DNA of 37,812 nucleotides from Candidatus Zhuqueibacterota bacterium (GCA_022616415.1 JAKEEU010000301.1:1-37812), one strand, 5' to 3'. Shown: positions 25,134-34,338, counted from the stretch's first letter. The notes: generated from the letters alone by a model not told the origin. Made by a program: numbers and translations.

Positions 25134-26930
25134 ATGGAAATGAATCGGGCCGGTCTTATATTGCTGAAAATTTCTCAGCGCCGCCGCGAGCTCTTTCGCA
25201 CGCCCCATGCCGACGTGCGTGTGGCTTTGCTGGTGGCTGCGCTTATTTTCTGGCTCGACCTTTTTGTCAGATTTAGCGCTTATCAATCTCTATTTAAACT
25301 GTTGCCATTAGTTGGGTATATAAAATTTTACGGCGCGCTGCTCATGGCATTTTTGCAGTCGGCGGCGGTTTTATTCGTTATCGTGCAGTTTCCGAAGATC
25401 GTTCGCATTCCGGTCATCCTTGTTGCTGTGCTTATTGTTCTCGTTCAAATGTCCTATTTTCTGGCCCAAGGCCGCTATATGACCAGCATCGATTTGTTCA
25501 ATGCACTAACCGTCGGAAGGGATCAAGTTGAAGGCGCGATTGCAAGCTTCTTTGATCCAGTCGTAAGTCTGTATGCCGTGCCCTATCTTTTTTTTCTCTT
25601 TGTGCTTTTGGCCGTCCCGTATAAATTTCATCCCCGCAAGCATTTGGCGACCATTCCAATGGTCGCGCTTTTCCTCGTCGTCTCCAATTACGTTTTTTTT
25701 GTCAAGCTGCAGGAGAAGTATTTTCATCTGAATCCGCTTGCCTCTTTTATTCGTGCGGCCTTCTATTGCCAATTCCGCAGCATGTTGGAATACCACGGGC
25801 CGCGGGATGAACTGCCGGAGGTGCAAGCGACAGAAAGGCCGAAGGACAGCATTATCTACATTATTGACGAATCCATTCGCGGAAGCCAGTTGAGCTTGAA
25901 TGGATATTTCCGGCCAACGACGCCTTTTCTCCAAGCTCTTGCCGCAGAGGGACGCCTAAAGAATCTCGGCATTTGCGTGGCGGCAAGCACTTATTCATAC
26001 ATTACCAATGCCTATTTGATAAGCGGCCACAACGAGTTTCCTGACAAGAACTTCCGCACCGCTAAAAATCCAACGATTTTTGATTATGCCAAAAAGATGG
26101 GCTACAAAACTGTTTTCATTGATGTGAATGAAAGTTATCTGACGATTCAAACCCAACGATCGACGGTGAAATCCATCCGATCCGTAGATCAGTGGATGAC
26201 GGTTCGATCTTTCAAGGAACGCCGGATCGACATCGATACTGAAAAAGATATGGCCGTCGTTCGATTCATCAGCGATCGGCTGAATGAGGCTGGCGGCTAC
26301 TTTATGGTGGTTATTAAGAAAGGGCTGCATTTCCATTATCGCACTCGTTATCCCGATGATCCCGCGTACAGGCTTTGGAAACCCGTGATGGAATTGAGCG
26401 AAGCCATTGATCCAAGTCCCGCCGGACGTGAGAAGCTGGTCAACACTTATGACAATGGCCTTCGTTTTGTCGTTGATGAATTCTTTCAGGTGCTCACATC
26501 CAATACTAAAAATCAAAACTACGTTGTTCTTTATACCTCGGATCATGGCCAAACTTTATCTGAGCAAGGACAAATCTATACTCATGCCAAGCCTGACAAG
26601 GTAATTGCTGACGTCCCGGAATTTTTTGTGATCGGCCAACGATATGTCAAGCAGAGGCTGATATCGAGTATACCCAATGGAATTATGGTGTCGCATCTGA
26701 ACAATTTTGCCACTTTGCTTGATTTGATGGAAGTGCCGAATGCCTTGCGCGTTCGATTTTATGAAAAGTCAATCTTTGCCTTGACTTCCGAGGACAACCA
26801 AGTACGCTATTTTCTGGATGGCTCTCTTTATGGCCTAGGTGGCAATTATGAGGTGATAGGCATTCCTACGCCTCCAGATGAAGGCTGGGGTTTTTCCCAT
26901 TTCGTTGCAAAATCTGCTCCGGCACGATAG
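25134..26930 (+). CDS. Sulfatase-fold membrane transferase (EptA/phosphoethanolamine transferase-like)
   Basis: This protein has about 598 residues. Five hydrophobic segments fill the first 220 or so, and a periplasmic alkaline-phosphatase/sulfatase-fold domain follows. The domain has 'IIYIIDESIRG' (metal Asp/Glu near 245), 'LNGYFRPTTPFL', a Thr/Ser-rich 'AASTYSYITNA' where the nucleophile would lie, 'TSDHGQTLSE' (about 469-478) and 'THAKP'. EptA-type enzymes move phosphoethanolamine onto lipid A or glycans; related ones move phosphoglycerol. It probably decorates the glycan or its lipid anchor outside the inner membrane. Among several nearby starts, the ATG at 25134 has AAGGA 6 bases upstream. 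Confidence 0.82.
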   Translation: MEMNRAGLILLKISQRRRELFRTPHADVRVALLVAALIFWLDLFVRFSAYQSLFKLLPLVGYIKFYGALLMAFLQSAAVLFVIVQFPKIVRIPVILVAVLIVLVQMSYFLAQGRYMTSIDLFNALTVGRDQVEGAIASFFDPVVSLYAVPYLFFLFVLLAVPYKFHPRKHLATIPMVALFLVVSNYVFFVKLQEKYFHLNPLASFIRAAFYCQFRSMLEYHGPRDELPEVQATERPKDSIIYIIDESIRGSQLSLNGYFRPTTPFLQALAAEGRLKNLGICVAASTYSYITNAYLISGHNEFPDKNFRTAKNPTIFDYAKKMGYKTVFIDVNESYLTIQTQRSTVKSIRSVDQWMTVRSFKERRIDIDTEKDMAVVRFISDRLNEAGGYFMVVIKKGLHFHYRTRYPDDPAYRLWKPVMELSEAIDPSPAGREKLVNTYDNGLRFVVDEFFQVLTSNTKNQNYVVLYTSDHGQTLSEQGQIYTHAKPDKVIADVPEFFVIGQRYVKQRLISSIPNGIMVSHLNNFATLLDLMEVPNALRVRFYEKSIFALTSEDNQVRYFLDGSLYGLGGNYEVIGIPTPPDEGWGFSHFVAKSAPAR

Positions 26931-26935
26931 TCAAT

Positions 26936-26997
26936 CGGAATGCCCTGCTTTCAAAATGATTTAAATGAAAAGGGATGAAGCGAAGCATCGCATTCCG
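26936..26997. repeat. Hairpin in 105-base gap
   Basis: CGGAATGC (26936-26943) and GCATTCCG (26990-26997) pair exactly. After a 2x2 internal loop, TGCTT (26946-26950) pairs with AAGCA (26983-26987). There is no T-tract behind it on the plus strand. It might slow transcription or cap an upstream mRNA, but this is uncertain. Confidence 0.4.
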
Positions 26998-27035
26998 GTT
27001 TAGATGGTTCAATTCTTACGTTAAAAGTATCGCCG

Positions 27036-28202
27036 ATGTTTTATTCCTTGGAAAGCCGCCTCAATTCGCCTGTTGGCCTCACTTTTATCGCCGGCCAATT
27101 GGGTTTGGGCGGTGCGGAGAAACAGCTTTACTTGTTAGCCAGAGAATTGCTCCGCGTGGGCTGGCGAATCTCGGTGATTACTCTGAACCCCCATCGGGGA
27201 GATTATTGGGAAGAGCCGCTGCGCGAGTTGGGAATTCCAGTCTATGGAATAGCTGACGGGCTATCTCGCTTCCACCGTCTAATGGCGATCCGCCGTCTTC
27301 TCTGCCAACAGCGCGTGCAGATCGTTCATGCTTGGATGATGCACGCGAATCTTTACGCCGCTCTAGGAGGAAGGTTGTCTAACACGCCTATCCGTATAGG
27401 CTCTCAGCGTAATCATCATACCTCGCGTGAGAGCCTTGGTCGTGCCTGGTATAATATGAGCCTGCGGGGATTGGATAGTTTGGTCGTCAACTGTCAACCC
27501 GCGGCTGAGTTTCTGCGTCAACATCGGCCAAAGCTGCAAGTTAAAATGGTGCCAAACGGCGTCGAGGTCCCGGAGTCATTGCCAGATGCAGAGCATAAAA
27601 AAAAGCTGCGCGAGCTTTTGGGGATTTCAAGAACGGCAAAGGTGATTGGCGCCGTGGGTTCCATGATACCGCGCAAAAACGTTGCGGCACTAATAAAGGC
27701 CATCGGCCTTCTTTCCAGCCAAGAGGCAGAACTTGAGCTCGTGCTGATTGGTGATGGGCCCTTGCGCCGTGATTTGGAACGTCAGGCGTTATCAAGCTTG
27801 CCTAAGGATATGGTTCGATTCACCGGGGCGATTCCGAATGCGGCGGCTTGGTTTCCTGCATTTGATTTGCTCTGCTTGCCTTCTTTGGATCTGGAAGGCA
27901 CACCCAATGTGCTCATTGAAGCCTCGGCCGCCGGATTGCCCGTTGTGGTGACCAGGGTAGGAGGCGTGGCTCATGTGGTTGATGATGGCGTTACGGGATT
28001 GCTGGTGCCGCCGCAAGATGTGCATGCACTTGCCAATCGTATAGGAAGGCTTCTCGTGGACTCAACTTTACGCCGCCGCATGGGCGAGGCCGGCCGCGAG
28101 AAGATGCGTCGGGAATTCAGCGTCAAAGCAATGGCAGCCTGTATGACGCAGGTTTATGAGGAAGCTTTTGCCGCGAAAGGACTAAGTAGGAATGATTTCT
28201 AA
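27036..28202 (+). CDS. GT4 family glycosyltransferase
   Basis: This is a GT-B retaining glycosyltransferase of 388 residues. 'IAGQLGLGGAEKQLYLL' near the N-terminus is the usual first loop. The C-terminal domain has 'IGAVGSMIPRKNVAALI', 'LVLIGDGPLRRDL' and EX7E in 'EGTPNVLIEA', then 'GGVAHVVDDGVTGLLVP'. It is followed without any gap by the next glycosyltransferase gene. Confidence 0.92.
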   Translation: MFYSLESRLNSPVGLTFIAGQLGLGGAEKQLYLLARELLRVGWRISVITLNPHRGDYWEEPLRELGIPVYGIADGLSRFHRLMAIRRLLCQQRVQIVHAWMMHANLYAALGGRLSNTPIRIGSQRNHHTSRESLGRAWYNMSLRGLDSLVVNCQPAAEFLRQHRPKLQVKMVPNGVEVPESLPDAEHKKKLRELLGISRTAKVIGAVGSMIPRKNVAALIKAIGLLSSQEAELELVLIGDGPLRRDLERQALSSLPKDMVRFTGAIPNAAAWFPAFDLLCLPSLDLEGTPNVLIEASAAGLPVVVTRVGGVAHVVDDGVTGLLVPPQDVHALANRIGRLLVDSTLRRRMGEAGREKMRREFSVKAMAACMTQVYEEAFAAKGLSRNDF

Positions 28203-29258
28203 ATGAAAAACATTCATTCACTGAAAACAAAAAGCCCCGTGCTTTTAGTCGGCGACTTTCTGTCATCCTCGGTCAGGAACCGCAGCTCTTGTGAAGAACT
28301 TGCCGCTCAACTTATAGTATCTGACTGGCCGGTGATTACCACTTCGAGTGAATTAGACCGCATAGCACGCTTGCTTGATATGGTCTTTACAGTTTTGCGT
28401 CGGCGGAAAGACTATGTCATTGCCCAGACGGAAGTTTACAGCGGGCCGGCTTTTGTCTGGGCGGAAGTTGTATGCGGTTTGCTCAAGCTGCTGAATAAGC
28501 CGGTTATACTAACACTTCGTGGCGGCAAGCTGCCGGAGTTTGCAACGCGCTGGCCGGGGCGTGTTCGACGTTTGCTACAGGCTGCTACTGTTGTTACTAC
28601 TCCTTCCAGTTACTTGTTCGACAAAATGAAGCCGTATCGGGCAGATTTGCAAATTCTGCCAAATGCACTTGACTTAAATCGATACCATTTTAGATGGCGG
28701 AGCAAACCGCGGCCTCGCTTAATTTGGTTGCGTGCATTTCATAATGTTTATAACCCTTCACTTGCGCCACGCGTTTTATCATTACTTACTGGCACATTTT
28801 CGGATATTGAGTTGACGATGGTGGGCCCGGACAAGGGAGATGGAAGTTTGAAATGTACAAAGCAGGCCGCTACGGATTTAAATGTTATTGATCGATTAGT
28901 ACTACCGGGATGCATATCAAAGGTAAAAGTCCCTATATGGCTGAACACCGCTGATATCTTTCTGAATACAACAAATGCTGACAATGCACCAGTCAGTGTT
29001 ATTGAAGCCATGGCCTGTGGTTTGTGTGTGGTGAGCACAAACGTGGGCGGCATTCCATATCTATTGACCCATGAGCGGGACGCCCTCTTGGTCTCTCCCA
29101 ATGATCCGGAAGCTATGGCTAGCGCTGTGCGCCGCATCTTAACCGAGCCTGGTTTAGCAGAGCAATTGTCTCGCAATGCGCGCAAGAAGGTTGAACAATT
29201 CGATTGGTCGGTAATTTTACCGCAATGGGAAGCAATGTTTATGAGAATTGCCGGGTGA
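28203..29258 (+). CDS. GT4-like glycosyltransferase, divergent
   Basis: This is a GT-B fold glycosyltransferase of 351 residues. The C-terminal half is recognisable from 'ELTMVGPDKGDG', 'ADIFLNTTNADNAPVSVIEAM' in two adjoining stretches, and 'GGIPYLLTHERDALLVSP'. The first acidic residue of EX7E is Asp rather than Glu. The N-terminal half is unlike its neighbours but has 'PVILTLRGGKLPEFATRW', which suits acceptor binding. The ATG directly follows the previous stop. Confidence 0.86.
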   Translation: MKNIHSLKTKSPVLLVGDFLSSSVRNRSSCEELAAQLIVSDWPVITTSSELDRIARLLDMVFTVLRRRKDYVIAQTEVYSGPAFVWAEVVCGLLKLLNKPVILTLRGGKLPEFATRWPGRVRRLLQAATVVTTPSSYLFDKMKPYRADLQILPNALDLNRYHFRWRSKPRPRLIWLRAFHNVYNPSLAPRVLSLLTGTFSDIELTMVGPDKGDGSLKCTKQAATDLNVIDRLVLPGCISKVKVPIWLNTADIFLNTTNADNAPVSVIEAMACGLCVVSTNVGGIPYLLTHERDALLVSPNDPEAMASAVRRILTEPGLAEQLSRNARKKVEQFDWSVILPQWEAMFMRIAG

Positions 29259-29262
29259 CAAT

Positions 29263-30693
29263 ATGGCTGATTTTTTAGATCGTCTCTACCAACATAGCCC
29301 GATTTGGGCTCAACAGGTTATGGTTGCTGCATACGGCCTATGGTGGTATCGTCGCCGCTTCGGACCACACTTCGATAGATTAGTTGCTGAATTCAAATCT
29401 CGAGAACGATGGACCATGGAACAATTTCATGCTTATCAGGAGCAACAATTGCACGATATGCTTTCGGCTGCTTGGCATGCTCCTTACTACCTGCAAGTCT
29501 TTAAAGACTTTGATATTGCTCCCACTTTGCCTCCATTCGAAGTGTTAAAGCGGCTGCCCTTGCTCTCAAAGGAGATTCTGCGGACCCGAGCTAAAGATCT
29601 GGTGTCGCAGCGATCATTGCCAAAAGGAACTATGATCTTCAAGTCTAGTGGAACAACGGGTACGCCTACCAAAATTTACTACACACCGGAGTTTCACGCT
29701 CTTGAGCTCGCTGTGGCCGTATCACGCAATTTGCACTGGGCTAATATAAGTCATCGCGAGCGACGTCTGATGTTTGGCGTACGCAAAGTTTGTCGCTACG
29801 ACCAAAACAAACCTCCGTTTTGGCGTTTTAGCCCGGCCGAGAACATGGCTTACGCTTCCATTTACCATTTATCCGCCAAATTTCTACCATATTATCTCGA
29901 TTTTCTTCATAAGTATCGTCCTGCCATGATCATGGGCTACCCGAGTGCTTTACAAACGGTAGCTTGCTATGCGTTGGAAAACGATAAATTGCCGCCACCG
30001 GCAAAAGCGGTCTTCACGACCTCTGAGACAGTTACAGCGCAAGCGCGCCGCACTATAGAAGCCGCTTGGCAATGTCGACTATATGATCGCTACGGGGGAG
30101 TGGAAGGATGCTTCTTTGCTTCACAATGCGAGCATGGTCGTTATCACGTCAGTCCCGATGTAGGCATCATCGAAATCGTCGATCAAGATGGGCTGCCTTG
30201 TCCGTTAAATGTTCTTGGCGAGGTGATATGCACCGGCTTGCAGAATACGCTCCAACCGCTGCTTCGATATCGACTCGGCGACGCTGCGCGTTGGGCTGGC
30301 GAGCAACAATGCCCATGTGGGCGCGCCATGCCGATATTGGAGACCATCGAAGGCCGCTTCGAGGATATTTGTTACACTCGCGATGGCCGTCAAATGCTAC
30401 GATTTGATACCGTGTTCAAGGGTGTGGAAAACATTCGCGAGGCTCAGGTCGTGCAAGATCGTTTGGAGCTGTTCACGGTCTATGTTGTACCAATTAATGG
30501 TTTTGATCGGCATGATATTGAACAAATTAAAAATAACATGAAACTGCACGTTGGTAATGTCGAAACGCATGTTAACCTCGTCAACTCTATTGCTCGAGCC
30601 GCATCAGGCAAATTTCGTGCAGTAATCTGTAACCTTTCTCAAGAACAAAAAGAATCATTGCGACGATATAAATTGACCGGCCAAACCTTGTGA
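29263..30693 (+). CDS. PaaK/CapK-like adenylate-forming enzyme
   Basis: This is a 476-residue member of the phenylacetate-CoA ligase/CapK group of adenylating enzymes. It has the phosphate loop 'FKSSGTTGTPTKIYY', 'YPSALQTVA', 'TTSETVTAQARRTIE', 'YGGVEGCFFASQCEHG' and 'LLRYRLGDAARW', with a Cys-rich 'QCPCGRAMPILE' that probably binds zinc. CapK homologues are frequent in capsule clusters, where they may activate an acyl or amino-acid group for attachment to the glycan. The ATG at 29263 is preferred over a TTG at 29248, although GGGTG upstream is weak. It sits between two glycosyltransferases. Confidence 0.87.
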   Translation: MADFLDRLYQHSPIWAQQVMVAAYGLWWYRRRFGPHFDRLVAEFKSRERWTMEQFHAYQEQQLHDMLSAAWHAPYYLQVFKDFDIAPTLPPFEVLKRLPLLSKEILRTRAKDLVSQRSLPKGTMIFKSSGTTGTPTKIYYTPEFHALELAVAVSRNLHWANISHRERRLMFGVRKVCRYDQNKPPFWRFSPAENMAYASIYHLSAKFLPYYLDFLHKYRPAMIMGYPSALQTVACYALENDKLPPPAKAVFTTSETVTAQARRTIEAAWQCRLYDRYGGVEGCFFASQCEHGRYHVSPDVGIIEIVDQDGLPCPLNVLGEVICTGLQNTLQPLLRYRLGDAARWAGEQQCPCGRAMPILETIEGRFEDICYTRDGRQMLRFDTVFKGVENIREAQVVQDRLELFTVYVVPINGFDRHDIEQIKNNMKLHVGNVETHVNLVNSIARAASGKFRAVICNLSQEQKESLRRYKLTGQTL

Positions 30694-30701
30694 GGCATTT
30701 T

Positions 30702-31742
30702 ATGGTAACCGAGGACCTGAACCTGCCATTGGTGACTGTGATTATGCCCATACGTAATGAACAGCGATGGATCAAGCGTAGTCTTTCGTCTGTTCTCTCA
30801 CAAGATTATCCTTTTGATCGTCTTGAAATTCTAGTTGCCGATGGCATGTCAAACGACGAGACGCGACATATCGTGCGTGAGATAGCTCGACATGATCAAC
30901 GCGTGCGCCTCATTGACAACCAGGCCCGGATTATGGCAACCGGGTTCAACGCGGCCTTGGCATTATCTCGTGGTGACGTCATCGTGATGTTAGGCGGTCA
31001 TGCTGAACTGTCCCAGAATTACATGCGTACTTGCGCACGAATCTTGAAACTTAAAAAAGCTGACTGCGTTGGTGGAACTCTCGAAACGGCCTGTGAGACA
31101 AGAAAATCAGCCGCCATATCGTTAGCGATGAGTTCGCCTTTCGGCGTCGGAAACGCTACATTTCGAATCGGCGCGACGAAAGAGACTTATGTTGATACTG
31201 TGGCATTTGGAGCGTATGCCCGTGAGATCGTCGCGCGCGCCGGCCCGCTTGATGAAGAGTTCGTTCGTAACCAGGATGATGAATATAATTATCGTCTGCG
31301 CAAGCTTGGGGCCAGAATTTTGTTGGTTCCTGATATCCGATGCCGTTACTACAGCCGCACTTCTCTTCGTTCCCTATGGCGCCAATATTTTCAGTATGGT
31401 TACTGGAAGGTGCGCGTGATGCAGAAACATCCTCATCAGATACGCTGGCGGCAGTTTGTGCCCACGGCTTTTATCATGACATTGCTTGGAGCGACAGTCT
31501 TGGCTAATTTCACGCCCCTTGGGCTTGCGATGTTGGCGCTGGTCAGCGGCGCTTATTGCATGGCAAACATTGTTGCCTCTATCAGGGCCGCACATAAGAG
31601 CGGTTGGTGTCACTTTTCACTTCTGCCGTGTGCCTTTGCCACACTTCATTTCAGTTATGGCTTGGGTTTTCTTGCCGGACTGATAAAGTTTTGGAATCGT
31701 TGGGGGGACACGCGTACTAGGCATAGTGAAAAACGGCTTTGA
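30702..31742 (+). CDS. GT2 family glycosyltransferase (ExoA-like)
   Basis: This is a membrane-attached GT-A glycosyltransferase of about 346 residues. It shows 'VIMPIRNEQRWIKRSL', 'LEILVADGMSNDET', 'GFNAALALSRGDVIVMLGGH' in two adjoining stretches (an H in place of the last Asp of DxD), 'VRNQDDEYNYRL' and then two or three hydrophobic C-terminal segments (about 245-330). This arrangement is like succinoglycan ExoA. GAGG lies 6 bases upstream of the ATG. It is the last gene of the main locus; a 250-base gap follows. Confidence 0.9.
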   Translation: MVTEDLNLPLVTVIMPIRNEQRWIKRSLSSVLSQDYPFDRLEILVADGMSNDETRHIVREIARHDQRVRLIDNQARIMATGFNAALALSRGDVIVMLGGHAELSQNYMRTCARILKLKKADCVGGTLETACETRKSAAISLAMSSPFGVGNATFRIGATKETYVDTVAFGAYAREIVARAGPLDEEFVRNQDDEYNYRLRKLGARILLVPDIRCRYYSRTSLRSLWRQYFQYGYWKVRVMQKHPHQIRWRQFVPTAFIMTLLGATVLANFTPLGLAMLALVSGAYCMANIVASIRAAHKSGWCHFSLLPCAFATLHFSYGLGFLAGLIKFWNRWGDTRTRHSEKRL

Positions 31743-31839
31743 TTTCAAATGTGAATTACTAAATCGTATTCATACCGCTTCGAGATTAGGGGAGAGAACA
31801 GTTGTTGAACTTTTTATAATCAAATTTTATACCTCGGAT

Positions 31840-31860
31840 CATGAAGTTAAACTTCACATG
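31840..31860. promoter_or_regulatory. Palindrome upstream of beta-helix gene
   Basis: CATGAAGTTAAACTTCACATG contains GAAGTT-A-AACTTC, a perfect 6-1-6 dyad, with partly paired flanks. It lies about 130 bases before the beta-helix gene and 35 bases upstream of a candidate -35 box. Size and symmetry suit an operator for a dimeric regulator. There is no T-tract. Confidence 0.35.
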
Positions 31861-31894
31861 TGAATCTCTAATTATGAATGCAAAATAGCTAACC

Positions 31895-31922
31895 TTGCAA
31901 ATTATGAGCTTGGTATGATAAT
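31895..31922 (+). promoter_or_regulatory. Candidate sigma-70-type promoter
   Basis: TTGCAA (31895-31900) and GATAAT (31917-31922) are 16 bases apart. They lie in an A/T-rich gap about 70 bases before the beta-helix start codon. The match is fair, and the gap is the longest in the plus-strand series, so separate transcription is plausible. Confidence 0.35.
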
Positions 31923-31992
31923 TGTACAAATCTTCGCTGATCACAATTTTTACGAATTGGGTACATCTTGTTCACCAAGTTGAGGTTTTATT

Positions 31993-34308
31993 ATGAGATG
32001 GTCAGCTAATCGATATTACTTGCTTTTGCAAATAGTGATTCTCTCTGCTTTTCTATATGTCAACGCCTACGCAACGACTTACTATGTGGCCATGAATGGC
32101 GATGATAACAATCCAGGAACTACCGAGGACAAACCATTTCGGACGCTACAGAGGGCGGCTGGAATAGTAAAGGCTGGGGACATAGTATTGGTCAAGCAAG
32201 GTACCTATGCTGGGTTTCATATCAGAGACAAGAATGGCCAAGCAAATGCGTGGATTGTTTTCAAGCCATACCCTGGACATCATGTCATTATTGATTCATA
32301 TACCAATAGTTATGCCAACACCTGGAGAGGGGTGGAGATTTCGCAGTGTAGTTATATTGAAATCAATGGCTTTGAAATCACTGATTCCAACCCACTCTAT
32401 CGTAGCGACAACTTCAAGGATTATAGTCAAGGACGATCTCATGATGGTATTAAACTCAATGGTGATCCTCGTTCCGATATCGGACCGTCCTTTATTCGGA
32501 TTGTGAATAACCATATCCATCACACCGGTTCCAACAGTATACTCGGGGGAGGTCCCTATAACGAGTTTATTAATAATCATATTCATCATAGTGGCTTATC
32601 CAAACTAGGATACGGTATGTATATCAATGGAGGCGATGGTATCATTATACGCGACAATCATATTCATGATGCCTACGGTTTTGGAATTCATGTATTCGAT
32701 TCGAGCAATTTATGGAGTCAATATGTTATCGAGAATAACCTTATTCACAACAACGGGCGATTGGATTACGGAAAAGGCTATGTGAAACCTGCCGGCGAGC
32801 GTAAGGGTGACGGCATCATTGCTTATGGCAATGAGCATATAATCCGCAATAACATTGTCTACGACAATATCAATTGGGGAATCAGAACAAGATCTGCATA
32901 TTCTCTTGTAGTCAATAATACTTTGTATAACAACGGGCTCCAAGGAATCTATGCCTATAATAGCATAGACGCTATCGTGCGAAATAATATTGCTTACCAA
33001 AATCGGGGCGAAGATGGTTACTCAGGAGACTACTATATCGGTCCCGGCAATATACAGGACCATAATCTTTTTTCTATTAATCCGAAGTTTGTGGATGCGG
33101 CCAAAGGTGACTTTCACCTGCAAGCGGGTTCTCCGGCGATTGATGCTGGCATTCCCATTTCCGGCTTCAAAACTGATGTTGGTGGTACAATAAGACCTCA
33201 GGGAACCGGTTGGGACATTGGAGCATACGAATATGGCGGAGTTAAACAAAACACCTCACCCAAAGCGAAAATTGCTGCCGACGCTCTTGGCGGCGAAGCG
33301 CCGCTTACCGTCGATTTTGATGGTTCTCAATCAATAGACTTGGATGGCTTCATCCAAAGTTACCTTTGGAATTTTGGCGACGGTCAGGCTTCTCAGGCAC
33401 AGAACCCTCCGCCCCATACTTTTGCCTCGGCGGGACAATATCTTGTAACCTTAGCCGTTACGGATAATAGTGGTGCAATCGGCAGAGATTCAATTACGGT
33501 TTCAGTTGTGGCGCCGGGGATCTATACGTACATCTATTTGGAAGCAGAAGGTGGAAACATTATTTCCCCGATGCAAATCGGAAGTGATGCGATCGCTTCG
33601 AGCGGTGCTTATATTTATACGCCTGCCGGTACGGGCAATACGACCAGCCCCGCGGCAGAGGCCGGATATCAAATAGAGCTGGCCAATAGCGGCCTTTATT
33701 ATTTATGGATGCGCACGTATGCGCCCAGTTCTAATAATGATGCTACTTACGCGGGATTTAATGGCTCTTATGTGCGGATTTTTCCGCAAAACACCAACGT
33801 GTACGAATGGGTTAAAGCAGGCGATACTTATAATCTCAACGCCGGTCCCAACCAAATCAACATTGGGCACGGTGAGGAGCAAGCCAGAGTCGACAGATTA
33901 TTGATTACTAACGATTCGAATTTTATCCCGAAAGCGACTGATGGTCCACCAACCGCTTCAATTGCCCTGAGCGACCCCTCACCCACCAGAGCCGGGCAGG
34001 TTCAAGTGATTTTAACAACTTCAAATGTTGTTACGAAGCTCCCCACGCCTTTGATCTTCACAGAAAGCGATAATTCTACGAATCAGATTGATTTAAGCGG
34101 ATCGGTGCCTGGTGATACCTTCACGGGGATTTTTGTCGTGGATGAGACCGTTGCGGATGGCATTGGCTATTTTGCCCTACCTGCCGGCGCGCTGATCGAT
34201 GTGAATGGGATCAAAGGCAATGAAATAAAGTCCGGCGTTTTTGTCAGGATCGATAAAACGCCTCCGGCTAACCCCCAAAATGTAAAAGTGGATTTTAGCC
34301 CGCCGTAA
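31993..34308 (+). CDS. Secreted parallel beta-helix protein with PKD and carbohydrate-binding module
   Basis: This exported protein has 771 residues. A signal peptide (about 1-28) is followed by 'YYVAMNGDDNNPGT', the entry motif of DUF1565-type beta-helix proteins. Many right-handed helix rungs follow to about 410 ('IVNNHIHHTGSN', 'IIRDNHIHDAYG' and similar). A PKD domain (about 423-507; 'YLWNFGDGQ') comes next, then a CBM6/35-like sandwich (about 515-640; 'YLEAEGG', 'RVDRLLITND'). The sequence stops at 'TPPANPQNVKVDFSPP', the usual opening of a fibronectin-III domain, so the C-terminus looks truncated and no sorting tail is present. Beta-helix proteins in glycan loci are often lyases or epimerases; no catalytic site was identified. 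GAGG lies 7 bases before the ATG. Confidence 0.85.
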   Translation: MRWSANRYYLLLQIVILSAFLYVNAYATTYYVAMNGDDNNPGTTEDKPFRTLQRAAGIVKAGDIVLVKQGTYAGFHIRDKNGQANAWIVFKPYPGHHVIIDSYTNSYANTWRGVEISQCSYIEINGFEITDSNPLYRSDNFKDYSQGRSHDGIKLNGDPRSDIGPSFIRIVNNHIHHTGSNSILGGGPYNEFINNHIHHSGLSKLGYGMYINGGDGIIIRDNHIHDAYGFGIHVFDSSNLWSQYVIENNLIHNNGRLDYGKGYVKPAGERKGDGIIAYGNEHIIRNNIVYDNINWGIRTRSAYSLVVNNTLYNNGLQGIYAYNSIDAIVRNNIAYQNRGEDGYSGDYYIGPGNIQDHNLFSINPKFVDAAKGDFHLQAGSPAIDAGIPISGFKTDVGGTIRPQGTGWDIGAYEYGGVKQNTSPKAKIAADALGGEAPLTVDFDGSQSIDLDGFIQSYLWNFGDGQASQAQNPPPHTFASAGQYLVTLAVTDNSGAIGRDSITVSVVAPGIYTYIYLEAEGGNIISPMQIGSDAIASSGAYIYTPAGTGNTTSPAAEAGYQIELANSGLYYLWMRTYAPSSNNDATYAGFNGSYVRIFPQNTNVYEWVKAGDTYNLNAGPNQINIGHGEEQARVDRLLITNDSNFIPKATDGPPTASIALSDPSPTRAGQVQVILTTSNVVTKLPTPLIFTESDNSTNQIDLSGSVPGDTFTGIFVVDETVADGIGYFALPAGALIDVNGIKGNEIKSGVFVRIDKTPPANPQNVKVDFSPP

Positions 34309-34338
34309 AATGCTCTGGCGAAATTGCATAAACATAAT

